Shown here: positions 6,225 through 13,832 of the stretch, piece by piece
Position numbering within the stretch: position 1 is the stretch's first letter
How the letters are laid out: each line of letters starts with the position of its first letter
From: Oscillospiraceae bacterium
Lineage (GTDB): Bacteria; Bacillota; Clostridia; Oscillospirales; Ruminococcaceae
NCBI GenBank assembly: GCA_017451665.1
Contig: JAFTNX010000201.1
Span: forward strand, 1 to 22,769
Direction: 5' to 3'
Length of the DNA stretch: 22,769 nucleotides
Made by a program: the position numbers and the translations under genes
Notes under the pieces: model-generated
Database searches by the model: none
What the model saw: only the letters and a program-made list of their open reading frames with translations
What the model was told of the DNA's origin: nothing

Positions 6225-8651
6225 TTACTTTTTGAGTCCCCAGATATCTCTTGCGTAGTCGTTTACTGAACGGTCAGCTGAGAAGATACCTGCGCCTGCG
6301 ATATTGTTAAGTGACATCTTCTGCCACTTCATCTTATCTTCATAGCATTCGCTTGCATACTTCTGTGCCATCTGATATGAATCAAAGTCAGCAAGTACCA
6401 TATAAGGGTCGTTTGTCTTGAGGTTTCCTGCAATTTCGTTGAATGTTTCACCATTGATGCCCTTATACATAAGGTCGATAGCATTTCTGATAACGCCATT
6501 TGAGTTGTACTCATTTTCAGGGTTATATGAAGGCTTTCTCTTGTTAACTTCGTCAACTTCCATACCGAATACAATGATATTGTCTGTGCCAACCTGTTCG
6601 TGAATTTCCACGTTAGCGCCGTCCATTGTACCGAGTGTGATAGCACCGTTAATCATAAGCTTCATATTACCTGTACCTGAAGCTTCTGTACCTGCAAGTG
6701 AAATCTGTTCTGAAATTTCAGCAGCCGGCATAAGAAGTTCTGAAAGTGATACACAGTAGTTGTCAAGGAATACAACTGAAAGCTTCTTGTTGAGCTTAGG
6801 ATTCTTCTTGAGTTCCTGTGAAATATTCCAGATAAGCTTGATAATCTGCTTTGCAAGGTAGTAACCAGGAGCAGCCTTGGCAGCAAAGATATATGTCTTT
6901 GGTGTAAATGGAGCGTCCGGGTTTGCCTTGAGGTAGTTATATTCAGCGATGATATTGAGAGCGTTAAGGTGCTGTCTCTTATATTCGTGAAGTCTCTTAA
7001 CCTGTACGTCAAAAATAGAATCTGTGTTAAGAGCAATTCCGTACTGATTCTTAACGTACTTAGCAAACTTCTTCTTGTTGTCAATCTTGATTTCAGCAAG
7101 CTTTTCAAGAACAGCCTTGTCATTTTCAAACTTCTTGAAATCCGAGAGCTTTGAAGCGTCCTTCAGGAAGCCGTCACCGATACATTCACAAAGAAGATTT
7201 GTAAGACCAGGGTTTGACTGATAGAGCCATCTTCTGTAAGCGATACCGTTAGTAACGTTCTTGAACTTTTCAGGAGTTACTGAATTTTCATCAGCAAAAG
7301 TATCAACCTTGATAATTTCTGAATGGATTTTAGCAACGCCGTTTACGCTATGTGAAGCGTGAACACAGAGGTTTGCCATCTTAACCATATTGTTTGAAAT
7401 GATTGACATTCTTGTGCACTTAGCCTCGTCGTGTGTCTTTTCCCAGAGGTCACGGCAGTAACGTTCATTGATTTCAACAATAATTGAGAAAATTCTTGGT
7501 GTAACTGACTTCATAAGGTTGCAGTCCCACTTTTCAAGAGCTTCCTGCATAACTGTATGGTTTGTATAAGCAAAAGTCTTGGTACAGATTTCCCAAGCTC
7601 TGTCCCATTCATAACCACAGTCGTCAAGAAGAACTCTCATAAGTTCAGGGATAGCAAGTGTAGGGTGTGTATCGTTGATATGGATAGAAACCTTTTCAGC
7701 AAGGTTATCAAGTGTTCCGTAAACGCTCATATGGTGGTTTACGATATCACCGATTGACGCTGCACAAAGGAAGTACTGCTGTCTGAGACGGAGTGACTTA
7801 CCTTCTGCGTGGTTATCGTTAGGGTAAAGTACCTTTGAGATAGCCTGAGCGATAATATTCTGACCAAGAGCCTTTGAGTAGTCGCCCTTGTTGAACATGC
7901 TCATATCAAAGCTTGGGCATTCAGCCTTCCAGAGTCTGAGCTTAGAAACAGCTTCACTGTCAAAGCCAGAAACAAACATATCATATGGAACAGCCATAAC
8001 TGTTGTGTAGTTTTCGTGAGTTACGCAGTGATACTGCTGGTCCCAGTATTCCTTGAGTTCACCGTCAAAGTGAATTTCAATGCTCTGGTCATAGTTTGGA
8101 ACGAGCCAGATTTTACCACCAGGGAGCCAGTTGTCAGGAAGCTCTGTCTGCCAGCCTTCTTCAAGCTTCTGCTTAAAGATACCGTATTCATAACAGATTG
8201 AGTGACCTGTTGCACAGTAGCCCTGTGTTGCAAGTGCGTCAAGATAACAGGCAGCAAGTCTTCCAAGACCACCGTTACCAAGACCTGCGTCTGGTTCCAT
8301 TTCATAAATGCTGTTGATGTTGATTCCGAAATCCTTGAGAGTTGCAGTAGCCTCTTCTACCATTGAAAGGTTATAAAGGCTTGTCTTAAGTGAACGTCCC
8401 ATAAGGAATTCCATTGAGAGGTAATAAACCTGCTTATTGCCTGCTGAATGAGTCTTATTGATAAAACGTCTTCTCTTGTCCTTGAGAAGCTTTACCACAA
8501 CCTTTGAAAGTGCCTCGTAAACCTGCTTATCCGAAGCCACATCAGGAGTAACAGCATAATCGTGGCTGAGTACATTTATGAACTCTTCCTTGAGCTGTTC
8601 CTTAGTAATGAGCTTTGGCATAACAATTGATGATTTTTTTGCGTTTGCCAT
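6225..8651 (-). CDS. glgP: Glycogen/starch alpha-glucan phosphorylase
   Basis: This 808-residue full-length GT35 phosphorylase removes glucose units from alpha-1,4-glucan chain ends as glucose-1-phosphate, using pyridoxal phosphate. Diagnostic segments are all present: VYYLSMEFLMGRSL near residue 75, GNGGLGRLAACYLDA near 125-140, the HINDTHPTLAIPELMR substrate region, RLHEYKRQHLNAL, and the cofactor segment EASGTGNMK. The lysine at about 664 should hold the pyridoxal phosphate, and TMDGANVEI follows it. No truncation or frameshift is seen. GGAGG lies about seven bases before the ATG at 8651. It stands alone between a near-perfect promoter and a terminator, with no other glycogen gene in the window, so expression may be high and independent. 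The protein is cytoplasmic. Confidence 0.98.
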   Translation of the reverse strand: MANAKKSSIVMPKLITKEQLKEEFINVLSHDYAVTPDVASDKQVYEALSKVVVKLLKDKRRRFINKTHSAGNKQVYYLSMEFLMGRSLKTSLYNLSMVEEATATLKDFGININSIYEMEPDAGLGNGGLGRLAACYLDALATQGYCATGHSICYEYGIFKQKLEEGWQTELPDNWLPGGKIWLVPNYDQSIEIHFDGELKEYWDQQYHCVTHENYTTVMAVPYDMFVSGFDSEAVSKLRLWKAECPSFDMSMFNKGDYSKALGQNIIAQAISKVLYPNDNHAEGKSLRLRQQYFLCAASIGDIVNHHMSVYGTLDNLAEKVSIHINDTHPTLAIPELMRVLLDDCGYEWDRAWEICTKTFAYTNHTVMQEALEKWDCNLMKSVTPRIFSIIVEINERYCRDLWEKTHDEAKCTRMSIISNNMVKMANLCVHASHSVNGVAKIHSEIIKVDTFADENSVTPEKFKNVTNGIAYRRWLYQSNPGLTNLLCECIGDGFLKDASKLSDFKKFENDKAVLEKLAEIKIDNKKKFAKYVKNQYGIALNTDSIFDVQVKRLHEYKRQHLNALNIIAEYNYLKANPDAPFTPKTYIFAAKAAPGYYLAKQIIKLIWNISQELKKNPKLNKKLSVVFLDNYCVSLSELLMPAAEISEQISLAGTEASGTGNMKLMINGAITLGTMDGANVEIHEQVGTDNIIVFGMEVDEVNKRKPSYNPENEYNSNGVIRNAIDLMYKGINGETFNEIAGNLKTNDPYMVLADFDSYQMAQKYASECYEDKMKWQKMSLNNIAGAGIFSADRSVNDYARDIWGLKK

Positions 8652-8762
8652 ACTTTTTCCTCCATATCTTATTTACGGGATAACCCGACAATCTCAATTT
8701 CAGGTGTGTTAATCGTTTTCGTTATAATAAAATGCCCCTATCGACAAAAACACACAGTAACT

Positions 8763-8791
8763 ATTATATCGTTATTGTGCCTAATTGTCAA
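8763..8791 (-). promoter_or_regulatory. Perfect-consensus promoter of glgP
   Basis: On the - strand, TTGACA (8791-8786) and TATAAT (8768-8763) are separated by exactly 17 bases, a full consensus match. The transcript would carry a leader of about 105 nt that includes a small CGGG-TTAT-CCCG hairpin and a wide GTGTGTT/AACACAC pairing (8749-8755 with 8704-8710). I see no known riboswitch in the leader. Confidence 0.9.
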
Positions 8792-8909
8792 GGGGCGATA
8801 TTGTACAAATTGCATAGTTTTCAAAAGCTTTATATATTCAATCCTACAATTACCCTTTACCATTCTGTGAAATCAAAGTAAAAAAATCTTTAACTGCTCC
8901 CCTTTGAAA

Positions 8910-10592
8910 TCAAACGCAAGGAATAGTAACTGTAATTTCAGTACCCTCACCTATTTCGCTGTTAATGCTGATACTTCCGTTATGATAAGACGCAATATGC
9001 TTAACGATAGAAAGTCCCAGACCAGTGCCACCCGTCTGTTTTGAACGGCTTTTATCAACTCTGTAAAACCTTTCAAAAATTCTGTCCTGATGCTCGGCAG
9101 AAATACCGATTCCGTCGTCTTTTACAACAATATAAGCAAGCCCGTTTCGCTTTTCGATAGTAACCCAGACGTGACCGCCCTCGTTATTATACTTGATGGC
9201 ATTATCCATAAGGTTTAAAAACAGTTCAATCATATAGCTTTTGTTTGCCTTGACAAGGAATTTCTCACCACTTACAGAAACTGTGATATTGTGGCTGTCA
9301 GCTTTAAGCTGTAAGGTTTCCTCAACGTCGTTTGCCACATCAACAAGGCAAAGCTCCTCAGCAGTTTCATCAGCAGAAAGCTCTTCGATTTCCGAAAGTC
9401 TGATAATATCATTTATAAGTGCAAGAAGTCTTTCGCTTTCTCTGAAAATTGTTCCACCGTATTTTTTAACCGACTCCATATCGGTAAAAATTCCGTTTTC
9501 AAGCATTTCGCCAAAGCCCTTGATTGTGGTAAGAGGAGTTTTCAATTCATGGGATACGTTAGCTGAAAAGTCCTTTCTGATTTCCTCTGCCCTGAGCTTA
9601 TCGGTAGCGTCAACAAGCAGAATCATAAATCCGTAGTTATTGTTAAAAGTCGCCTTGTTTATATAAAACTGAATCTGTCTGTTAGGTGTTCTTACAACGC
9701 CGTGTGAAAAGCCTTCATCATCAGCAGTTTCTATTCCGTCAATAAGCACCTTGTTTTTTACAAGCTCGCCTATTCTTGCGCCCTCGTTATACACAAAAGA
9801 CGGATTTAAAAATTCCACAGCACTCTTATTCACAGAAAGAAGTATTCCGTTTTCGTCAACAAGAATCATTCCCTCCACCATATTTTCAGTAATAAGAGAG
9901 ATTTTTTCCTTTTCATTTTTAAGGCGTCTGATGTATCTTGAAAGTCTTGCAGAAAGCTTTTTCATAGCCTCAACAAGAGGTTCAAGCTCTTCGTATTCAA
10001 CCTCAACCTGTACGCTTTCGTCAAGGACGTCAAGGTTATTTACAAGCTGAGTTATCGGTTTTATGGCGTTTTCAGAAAGCTTCACCGAGATGATGGTTGC
10101 CACAACGATAACTATCGCTGCAAGCACAGCAATAAGTCCCACAACCCCGAGAAAAATAGCAATCATACCATTTCTTTCTCTTGAAAAACGATAAACAAAA
10201 TCCCCGTCTTTTACTGCGTAGTAGTAAGAGGTGGTGGACATTGTTTTTGAAAGTCGTGTATCATACCCCTCTCCGTTTTTTAGGGCATTTTTAAATTCCT
10301 TTCGGTCGCTGTGATTTTCAAGCTGTGAATAATCATACATATTGTCAAAAACAACATTTCCCTCAAGGTCAAGTCGTGTATATCTTACTTCATAATTCAG
10401 GGACTCCTTCAGAATTTCAGTGATTTCTTCGTCAGTGTAGTCCTGCTTTGTAGCAATAGTAGCAAGCACCGTCAGCTCAGTTTCAGCTTCCTGTCTGTAA
10501 AATCTGTATCCAAAAACAGCTGCCGTAACACCAAAAAGCACAACTGCCAACATAACTGTCATAAAAATACTACGGAATATTTTTTTCTGCAA
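8910..10592 (-). CDS. phoR: PhoR-like membrane sensor histidine kinase
   Basis: This 560-residue kinase has transmembrane helices at about 9-29 and 145-170 around a ~110-residue extracellular sensor, then a HAMP-like linker, a PAS domain (~230-330) and the catalytic core. The core shows the phospho-accepting His348 in SHELKTPLTTIKG (347-359), the N box NLMDNAIKYN (460-469), DDGIGI (492-497), FERFYRVDKSRS (506-517) and GGTGLGLSIVKHI (521-533). This layout matches PhoR/WalK kinases, and the neighbouring regulator and Na/Pi transporter point to phosphate sensing. Translation appears to start at TTG (10592), with AAGGGGGG just upstream; the next in-frame ATG (residue 11) lies inside the first helix. 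A hairpin terminator lies between this gene and the regulator gene. The stimulus is inferred, not shown. Confidence 0.9.
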   Translation of the reverse strand: MQKKIFRSIFMTVMLAVVLFGVTAAVFGYRFYRQEAETELTVLATIATKQDYTDEEITEILKESLNYEVRYTRLDLEGNVVFDNMYDYSQLENHSDRKEFKNALKNGEGYDTRLSKTMSTTSYYYAVKDGDFVYRFSRERNGMIAIFLGVVGLIAVLAAIVIVVATIISVKLSENAIKPITQLVNNLDVLDESVQVEVEYEELEPLVEAMKKLSARLSRYIRRLKNEKEKISLITENMVEGMILVDENGILLSVNKSAVEFLNPSFVYNEGARIGELVKNKVLIDGIETADDEGFSHGVVRTPNRQIQFYINKATFNNNYGFMILLVDATDKLRAEEIRKDFSANVSHELKTPLTTIKGFGEMLENGIFTDMESVKKYGGTIFRESERLLALINDIIRLSEIEELSADETAEELCLVDVANDVEETLQLKADSHNITVSVSGEKFLVKANKSYMIELFLNLMDNAIKYNNEGGHVWVTIEKRNGLAYIVVKDDGIGISAEHQDRIFERFYRVDKSRSKQTGGTGLGLSIVKHIASYHNGSISINSEIGEGTEITVTIPCV

Positions 10593-10612
10593 GAAAATCC
10601 CCCCTTAATCAC

Positions 10613-10636
10613 AAAAAGGCGAGAAAAACCCGCCTT
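10613..10636 (-). terminator. Terminator or attenuator between regulator and kinase genes
   Basis: On the - strand, 10636-10616 forms a stem of about eight pairs (AAGGCGGG with CTCGCCTT, one G-U pair) with a T-rich loop, followed by five T residues (10617-10613). It sits 14 bases after the regulator stop and 21 bases before the TTG start of the kinase. It should let only part of the transcription continue into the kinase gene. Confidence 0.75.
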
Positions 10637-10649
10637 GATGTATCTGATG

Positions 10650-11327
10650 TTAAATTTTATAGCCTACGCCTCTTATGGTTTTAATCATATCAACACAGCC
10701 TGCGCCCTCAAGCTTTTGTCTTAAAGTCTTTACGTGCATATCAACTGTACGGGTTTCACCTTCGTAGTTAAATCCCCACACCTTTTCCATAAGCTTGTCA
10801 CGGTTAATAGCAATACTCTTATGCTTCATAAGATATGCCAGAAGTTCAAATTCCTTATATGTAAGCGAAACCTCTGTGCCGTTATAGGTAACAATTCTCT
10901 TTGAAAGGTCAAGGTTAAGCCCGTCGATTTCAATAGCATCAGTTGACGGAAGCTGTTTGCTTGCACGTCTTAAAACTGCCTTTATTCTTGACAAAAGCTC
11001 CATAACCCCGAAAGGCTTTGAAATATAATCGTCAGCCCCTGCTTCAAGTCCTGTAACCTTGTCGATTTCCGAAGTTTTAGCTGTAAGCATAATAACAGGA
11101 ATATCCGCATAAAGGGTATTTGATTTGAGCTTTTTAAGAATTGTAAGTCCGTCCTCGTCAGGAAGCATTATATCAAGAAGAATAATATCAGGCTTATTGG
11201 TTTTTAGTTCGCTATAAAAGGCTTTTGCGCATTCAAAAGCACTTACTTCATATCCACCTGACAAAAGCGCACAGGAAACAAGTTCTCTGATTCCGTCGTT
11301 ATCTTCAACACAAAAAACCTTAGCCAT
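10650..11327 (-). CDS. phoB: OmpR/PhoB-family response regulator
   Basis: This 225-residue protein has an N-terminal receiver domain with the acidic pocket (Glu8, Asp9), phosphorylation site Asp52 in LLDIMLPDEDG, Thr82 and Lys104 in KPFG. A C-terminal winged helix (about 130-225) contains TYKEFELLAYLMKH and ends with TVDMHVKTLRQKLE and IRGVGYKI, the classical PhoB/OmpR DNA-binding and wing signatures. It should bind DNA direct repeats when phosphorylated by the kinase encoded next. AAGGAG lies seven bases before the ATG. It follows the Na/Pi transporter gene by 14 bases, so the two are co-transcribed. PhoB/PhoP function is inferred from this context; the fold alone would fit many OmpR-family regulators. 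Confidence 0.93.
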   Translation of the reverse strand: MAKVFCVEDNDGIRELVSCALLSGGYEVSAFECAKAFYSELKTNKPDIILLDIMLPDEDGLTILKKLKSNTLYADIPVIMLTAKTSEIDKVTGLEAGADDYISKPFGVMELLSRIKAVLRRASKQLPSTDAIEIDGLNLDLSKRIVTYNGTEVSLTYKEFELLAYLMKHKSIAINRDKLMEKVWGFNYEGETRTVDMHVKTLRQKLEGAGCVDMIKTIRGVGYKI

Positions 11328-11341
11328 AATAATACTCCTTA

Positions 11342-13111
11342 TCAGAAATTCTTAGCCGGTAACTTATAAATCTGCTGATATTCTTCAACCATCTTTTCAA
11401 ATTCTTCGCCAGATGCTTTAAGCTCGTGGATATAGTCGTGAACCTCAAAGTTTGCGTCAGCCATCTGGATAAGGCATACAGCGATATTTGAACAGTGGTC
11501 AGAAACTCTTTCAAAGTTTGTGATAAAGTCAGCAAATACAAATCCAAGCTCGATTGTACATTCGCCATCTCTGAGACGCTTAACGTGACGGCTCTTAAGT
11601 CTTGTTTTAAGTCCGTCAATAACCTCTTCAAGTGGCTCAACCTTATGTGCTTTTTCAAGGTCGTTGTTGATAAACGCTTCAACAGTAAGATTGAGTACGT
11701 CAGCAACAGCTCTTGACATAATGTCAAGCTCCTTCTTTGCATCTCCTGAGAACACAATACCCTTGTCGTTCATTTCCTTAGAAGCCTTAACAATGTTTGT
11801 TGCGTGGTCAGAAATTCTTTCAAAGTCGCCGATACAGTGGAGAAGTGTAGAAATATTCTTACCATCCTCAGCAGAAAGCTCGTTTGCAGAAATTTTAACA
11901 AGGTAAGTTCCCAGCTTATCCTCATAGTTGTCAATTCGTGATTCTGTTTCGTAAATATACTTGTCAAGCTCCTCGTTATAGCCATTTGTGATTTCAACAG
12001 CCCTGAGCATAGAATCACGGGTAATATCAGCCATATTGTCAGTAAGCTTTTTACACTGTTCAATAGCAAATGCAGGTGAATGAATAAATCTGTCATCAAG
12101 CACCTTGAATTCTTCGTCCTTTTCAATGTCTTCCTTAGAATCCTTGACAATAAAGCAAGCAAGTTTTTCAAGCTGTTTTGACAGCGGCATAAGCATCATA
12201 AGAGCGAGTACCTTGAATACGGTATGAACAACAGCGATTCCAAATGGGTCAGCTGCAGTTTCTATAAATTCAAAGCCGAATATAAGGTTTGCAAGGCTGT
12301 AAAGTGTAAGCAGAACAGCAGCACTGATTACGTTAAAGCTGAGGTGAATAACGGCAGCTCTCTTTGCATTTTTTCCTGCACCGATTGACGAAAGCATAGC
12401 TGATACACAAGTACCGATATTCTGTCCCATAACAATCGGAATAGCTGTTGCATATGTAACTGTACCCGTAAGGGTAAGTGCCTGAAGAATACCAACAGAT
12501 GCAGATGAGGACTGAACAATAGCTGTGAAAACTGTTCCGACAATAAGACCAAGAACAGGATTTGAAAACAGAACAAGGATTTCCTTGAACTTTTCCGATT
12601 CGGTAAGTGGGTCAACAGCACTACTCATAGTTTCCATACCAAACATCAGAACAGCAAAGGCAATAAGAATAATAGCTACGTCCTTTTTCTTCTGGCTCTT
12701 TGAAAACATTACGATAGCGATACCGATAAATGCAAGCACCGGTGTAAAGTTTGCAGGCTTACAAATCTGAATGAAGAAACTGTCGCCTTCGATACCTGTA
12801 AGTGACAAAAGCCATGATGTAACAGATGTACCAAGGTTTGCACCCATGATTACACCGATTGACTGGCCGAGAGTCATAATTCCTGAGTTTACAAAACCTA
12901 CAACCATAACAGTTGTTGCTGATGATGACTGAATAACAGCAGTTACAAGAAGTCCCAGCATAAAGCCCTTGAATGTGTTTGATGTCAAGCTCGCAAGAAT
13001 TGTCTTGAGCTTGCTACCTGCCATTTTCTCAAGGGTTTCACCCATTACGTTCATACCATAAAGGAAGAACGCAAGTCCACCCAGCAGAGAGAACACGTTA
13101 AAAATTGTCAT
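11342..13111 (-). CDS. Na/Pi cotransporter with C-terminal PhoU-like domain
   Basis: This 589-residue membrane protein has two inverted transport repeats, each with the hallmark Gln-Ser-Ser-Ser motif: QSSSATT at 61-67 and QSSSAS at 200-205. About eight hydrophobic helices span residues 7-315. The last ~260 residues are helical and PhoU-like, with paired stretches such as LLHCIGDFERISDHATNIV and FADFITNFERVSDHCSNIA; these acidic helical repeats coordinate metals in PhoU. It should import inorganic phosphate using a Na+ gradient, with the PhoU part linking transport to the two-component system. The start at 13111 is chosen for its GGAG seven bases upstream; an in-frame ATG at 13183 would add 24 hydrophilic residues and lies at the -10 box of the predicted promoter. 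It is the first gene of the phosphate module. Confidence 0.95.
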   Translation of the reverse strand: MTIFNVFSLLGGLAFFLYGMNVMGETLEKMAGSKLKTILASLTSNTFKGFMLGLLVTAVIQSSSATTVMVVGFVNSGIMTLGQSIGVIMGANLGTSVTSWLLSLTGIEGDSFFIQICKPANFTPVLAFIGIAIVMFSKSQKKKDVAIILIAFAVLMFGMETMSSAVDPLTESEKFKEILVLFSNPVLGLIVGTVFTAIVQSSSASVGILQALTLTGTVTYATAIPIVMGQNIGTCVSAMLSSIGAGKNAKRAAVIHLSFNVISAAVLLTLYSLANLIFGFEFIETAADPFGIAVVHTVFKVLALMMLMPLSKQLEKLACFIVKDSKEDIEKDEEFKVLDDRFIHSPAFAIEQCKKLTDNMADITRDSMLRAVEITNGYNEELDKYIYETESRIDNYEDKLGTYLVKISANELSAEDGKNISTLLHCIGDFERISDHATNIVKASKEMNDKGIVFSGDAKKELDIMSRAVADVLNLTVEAFINNDLEKAHKVEPLEEVIDGLKTRLKSRHVKRLRDGECTIELGFVFADFITNFERVSDHCSNIAVCLIQMADANFEVHDYIHELKASGEEFEKMVEEYQQIYKLPAKNF

Positions 13112-13187
13112 ATTTTTTCTCCTAACCTGTAAATTACCAATCAGACCTGAATTCAGTCTGTAACATACTAAAATATCATACACAATA

Positions 13188-13241
13188 ATTATAACTATAA
13201 AAAGTAAAATTCCAATACAATGTATGTAAAATCTAAGTAAA
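13188..13241 (-). promoter_or_regulatory. Promoter with Pho-box-like repeats for the phosphate module
   Basis: On the - strand, TTGGAA (13215-13210) and TATAAT (13193-13188) are 16 bases apart. Immediately upstream and overlapping the -35 box are three hexamers spaced by five bases each: TTTACT (13241-13236), TTTACA (13230-13225) and TGTATT (13219-13214). This 11-bp phasing matches the TT(A/T)ACA direct repeats bound by Firmicutes PhoP, and the operon encodes a PhoB/PhoP-like regulator. Autoregulation is therefore likely but inferred. Confidence 0.65.
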
Positions 13242-13356
13242 TTTTTATTTTCGTGATTTTCTACATAAATTTACGCATTTATCACACTTTCGCTGACAGA
13301 ATTTACAGCATTACGCTGATTTTACATAAAAAAGCTGTGTTTCCTTAAAAAAGCAC

Positions 13357-13385
13357 TTGAAAATTGCTGTAAAGTATGTTAAAAT
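13357..13385 (+). promoter_or_regulatory. Promoter of the hydrogenase maturation operon
   Basis: TTGAAA (13357-13362) and TAAAAT (13380-13385) are separated by 17 bases. Transcription would begin near 13392, giving a leader of about 180 nt before the first start codon. The 140 bases between the divergent transporter promoter and this one are AT-rich with no gene visible. Confidence 0.75.
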
Positions 13386-13391
13386 AATATC

Positions 13392-13571
13392 AAGGTAAGT
13401 TGCGAGATTTTTCTTTCAGCAAACCGACATTTTAAAAAATAAGATTTACTGACACCAAAGGTATACCTGAGGCGAAAGTTTTTCAGAAAATATTCTTTTT
13501 AGAAAAACTATGTCTTTTTGGCTGTACTTTTGTGTGAAGTACAGCCTTTATTATTTTGAAAGGAAGCGTTT
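13392..13571 (+). promoter_or_regulatory. Structured leader of the hydrogenase maturation operon
   Basis: The leader can fold into a domain closed by AGGTA (13393-13397) with TACCT (13464-13468), then an 8-bp hairpin AGTTTTTC/GAAAAACT (13477-13484 with 13502-13509), then a strong terminator-like hairpin (13520-13546). The 71 bases inside the closing stem hold short A-rich loops that match no riboswitch class I know. The order of folded domain, hairpin, terminator, RBS and start resembles a transcription-attenuating cis-regulator. The fold and ligand are unproven. Confidence 0.5.
13520..13557 (+). terminator. Leader terminator hairpin upstream of the hyd operon
   Basis: A perfect 10-bp stem (13520-13529 with 13537-13546) and a seven-base loop are followed by a T-rich tail (13547-13557). 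It lies only 15 bases before the start codon of the TM1266-family gene and downstream of that operon's promoter, so it is probably an attenuator rather than the end of another gene. I did not find a clear antiterminator partner. Confidence 0.75.
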
Positions 13572-13820
13572 ATGGACAGCAGGGTTGCACTTATCGGAAT
13601 AGTAGTTTCCGAAATGGAGTCTGTGGGCAGACTCAACGAGCTTCTGCACGAAAATGCAGAATACATAATAGGCAGAATGGGTATTCCCTACGACAAGGCA
13701 GGAGTTTCAATCATCAGCGTTGCAATTGACGCACCTGTTGATGTGATAAACAGCCTTTCGGGAAAGCTGGGTGCTTTAAAGGGAGTTACTTCAAAGACGA
13801 TTTATCAGAAGCTTCCATAA
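13572..13820 (+). CDS. TM1266-family [FeFe]-hydrogenase-associated regulator-like protein
   Basis: This 82-residue protein matches the TM1266 family (also called iron-only hydrogenase system putative regulator). It has an initial strand RVALIGIVVSEM, a helix with LNELLHENAEYIIGRMGIPY, a strand GVSIISVAIDAP, a second helix and a final strand VTSKTIYQKLP. That gives a beta-alpha-beta-beta-alpha-beta ACT/NikR-C-like fold. It lacks a visible DNA-binding part, so it may sense a small molecule or act as an accessory subunit. In other genomes it commonly sits with hydE, hydF and hydG, as it does here, 12 bases before hydE. AAAGGA lies seven bases before the ATG. The true biochemical role is unknown in the family. 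Confidence 0.9.
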   Translation: MDSRVALIGIVVSEMESVGRLNELLHENAEYIIGRMGIPYDKAGVSIISVAIDAPVDVINSLSGKLGALKGVTSKTIYQKLP

Positions 13821-13832
13821 AAGGAGTTTTCA

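Noticed and set aside
6329..8305. Several open frames of 60-155 codons on both strands inside glgP
   Set aside because: They overlap a full-length, strongly conserved gene, lack ribosome binding sites and give low-complexity Leu/Ser/Arg-rich products, so they are frame shadows. The same applies to short frames inside the other large genes.
8868..8914. Ten-base direct repeat TGAAATCAAA near the end of the PhoR-like gene
   Set aside because: Short, AT-rich and without associated structure; likely chance. No convincing terminator was found after this gene either.
13392..13571. Known riboswitch classes (SAM, TPP, FMN, cobalamin, c-di-GMP, preQ1, T-box)
   Set aside because: The diagnostic conserved segments of these classes are not visible in the leader; only a generic attenuator layout is supported.
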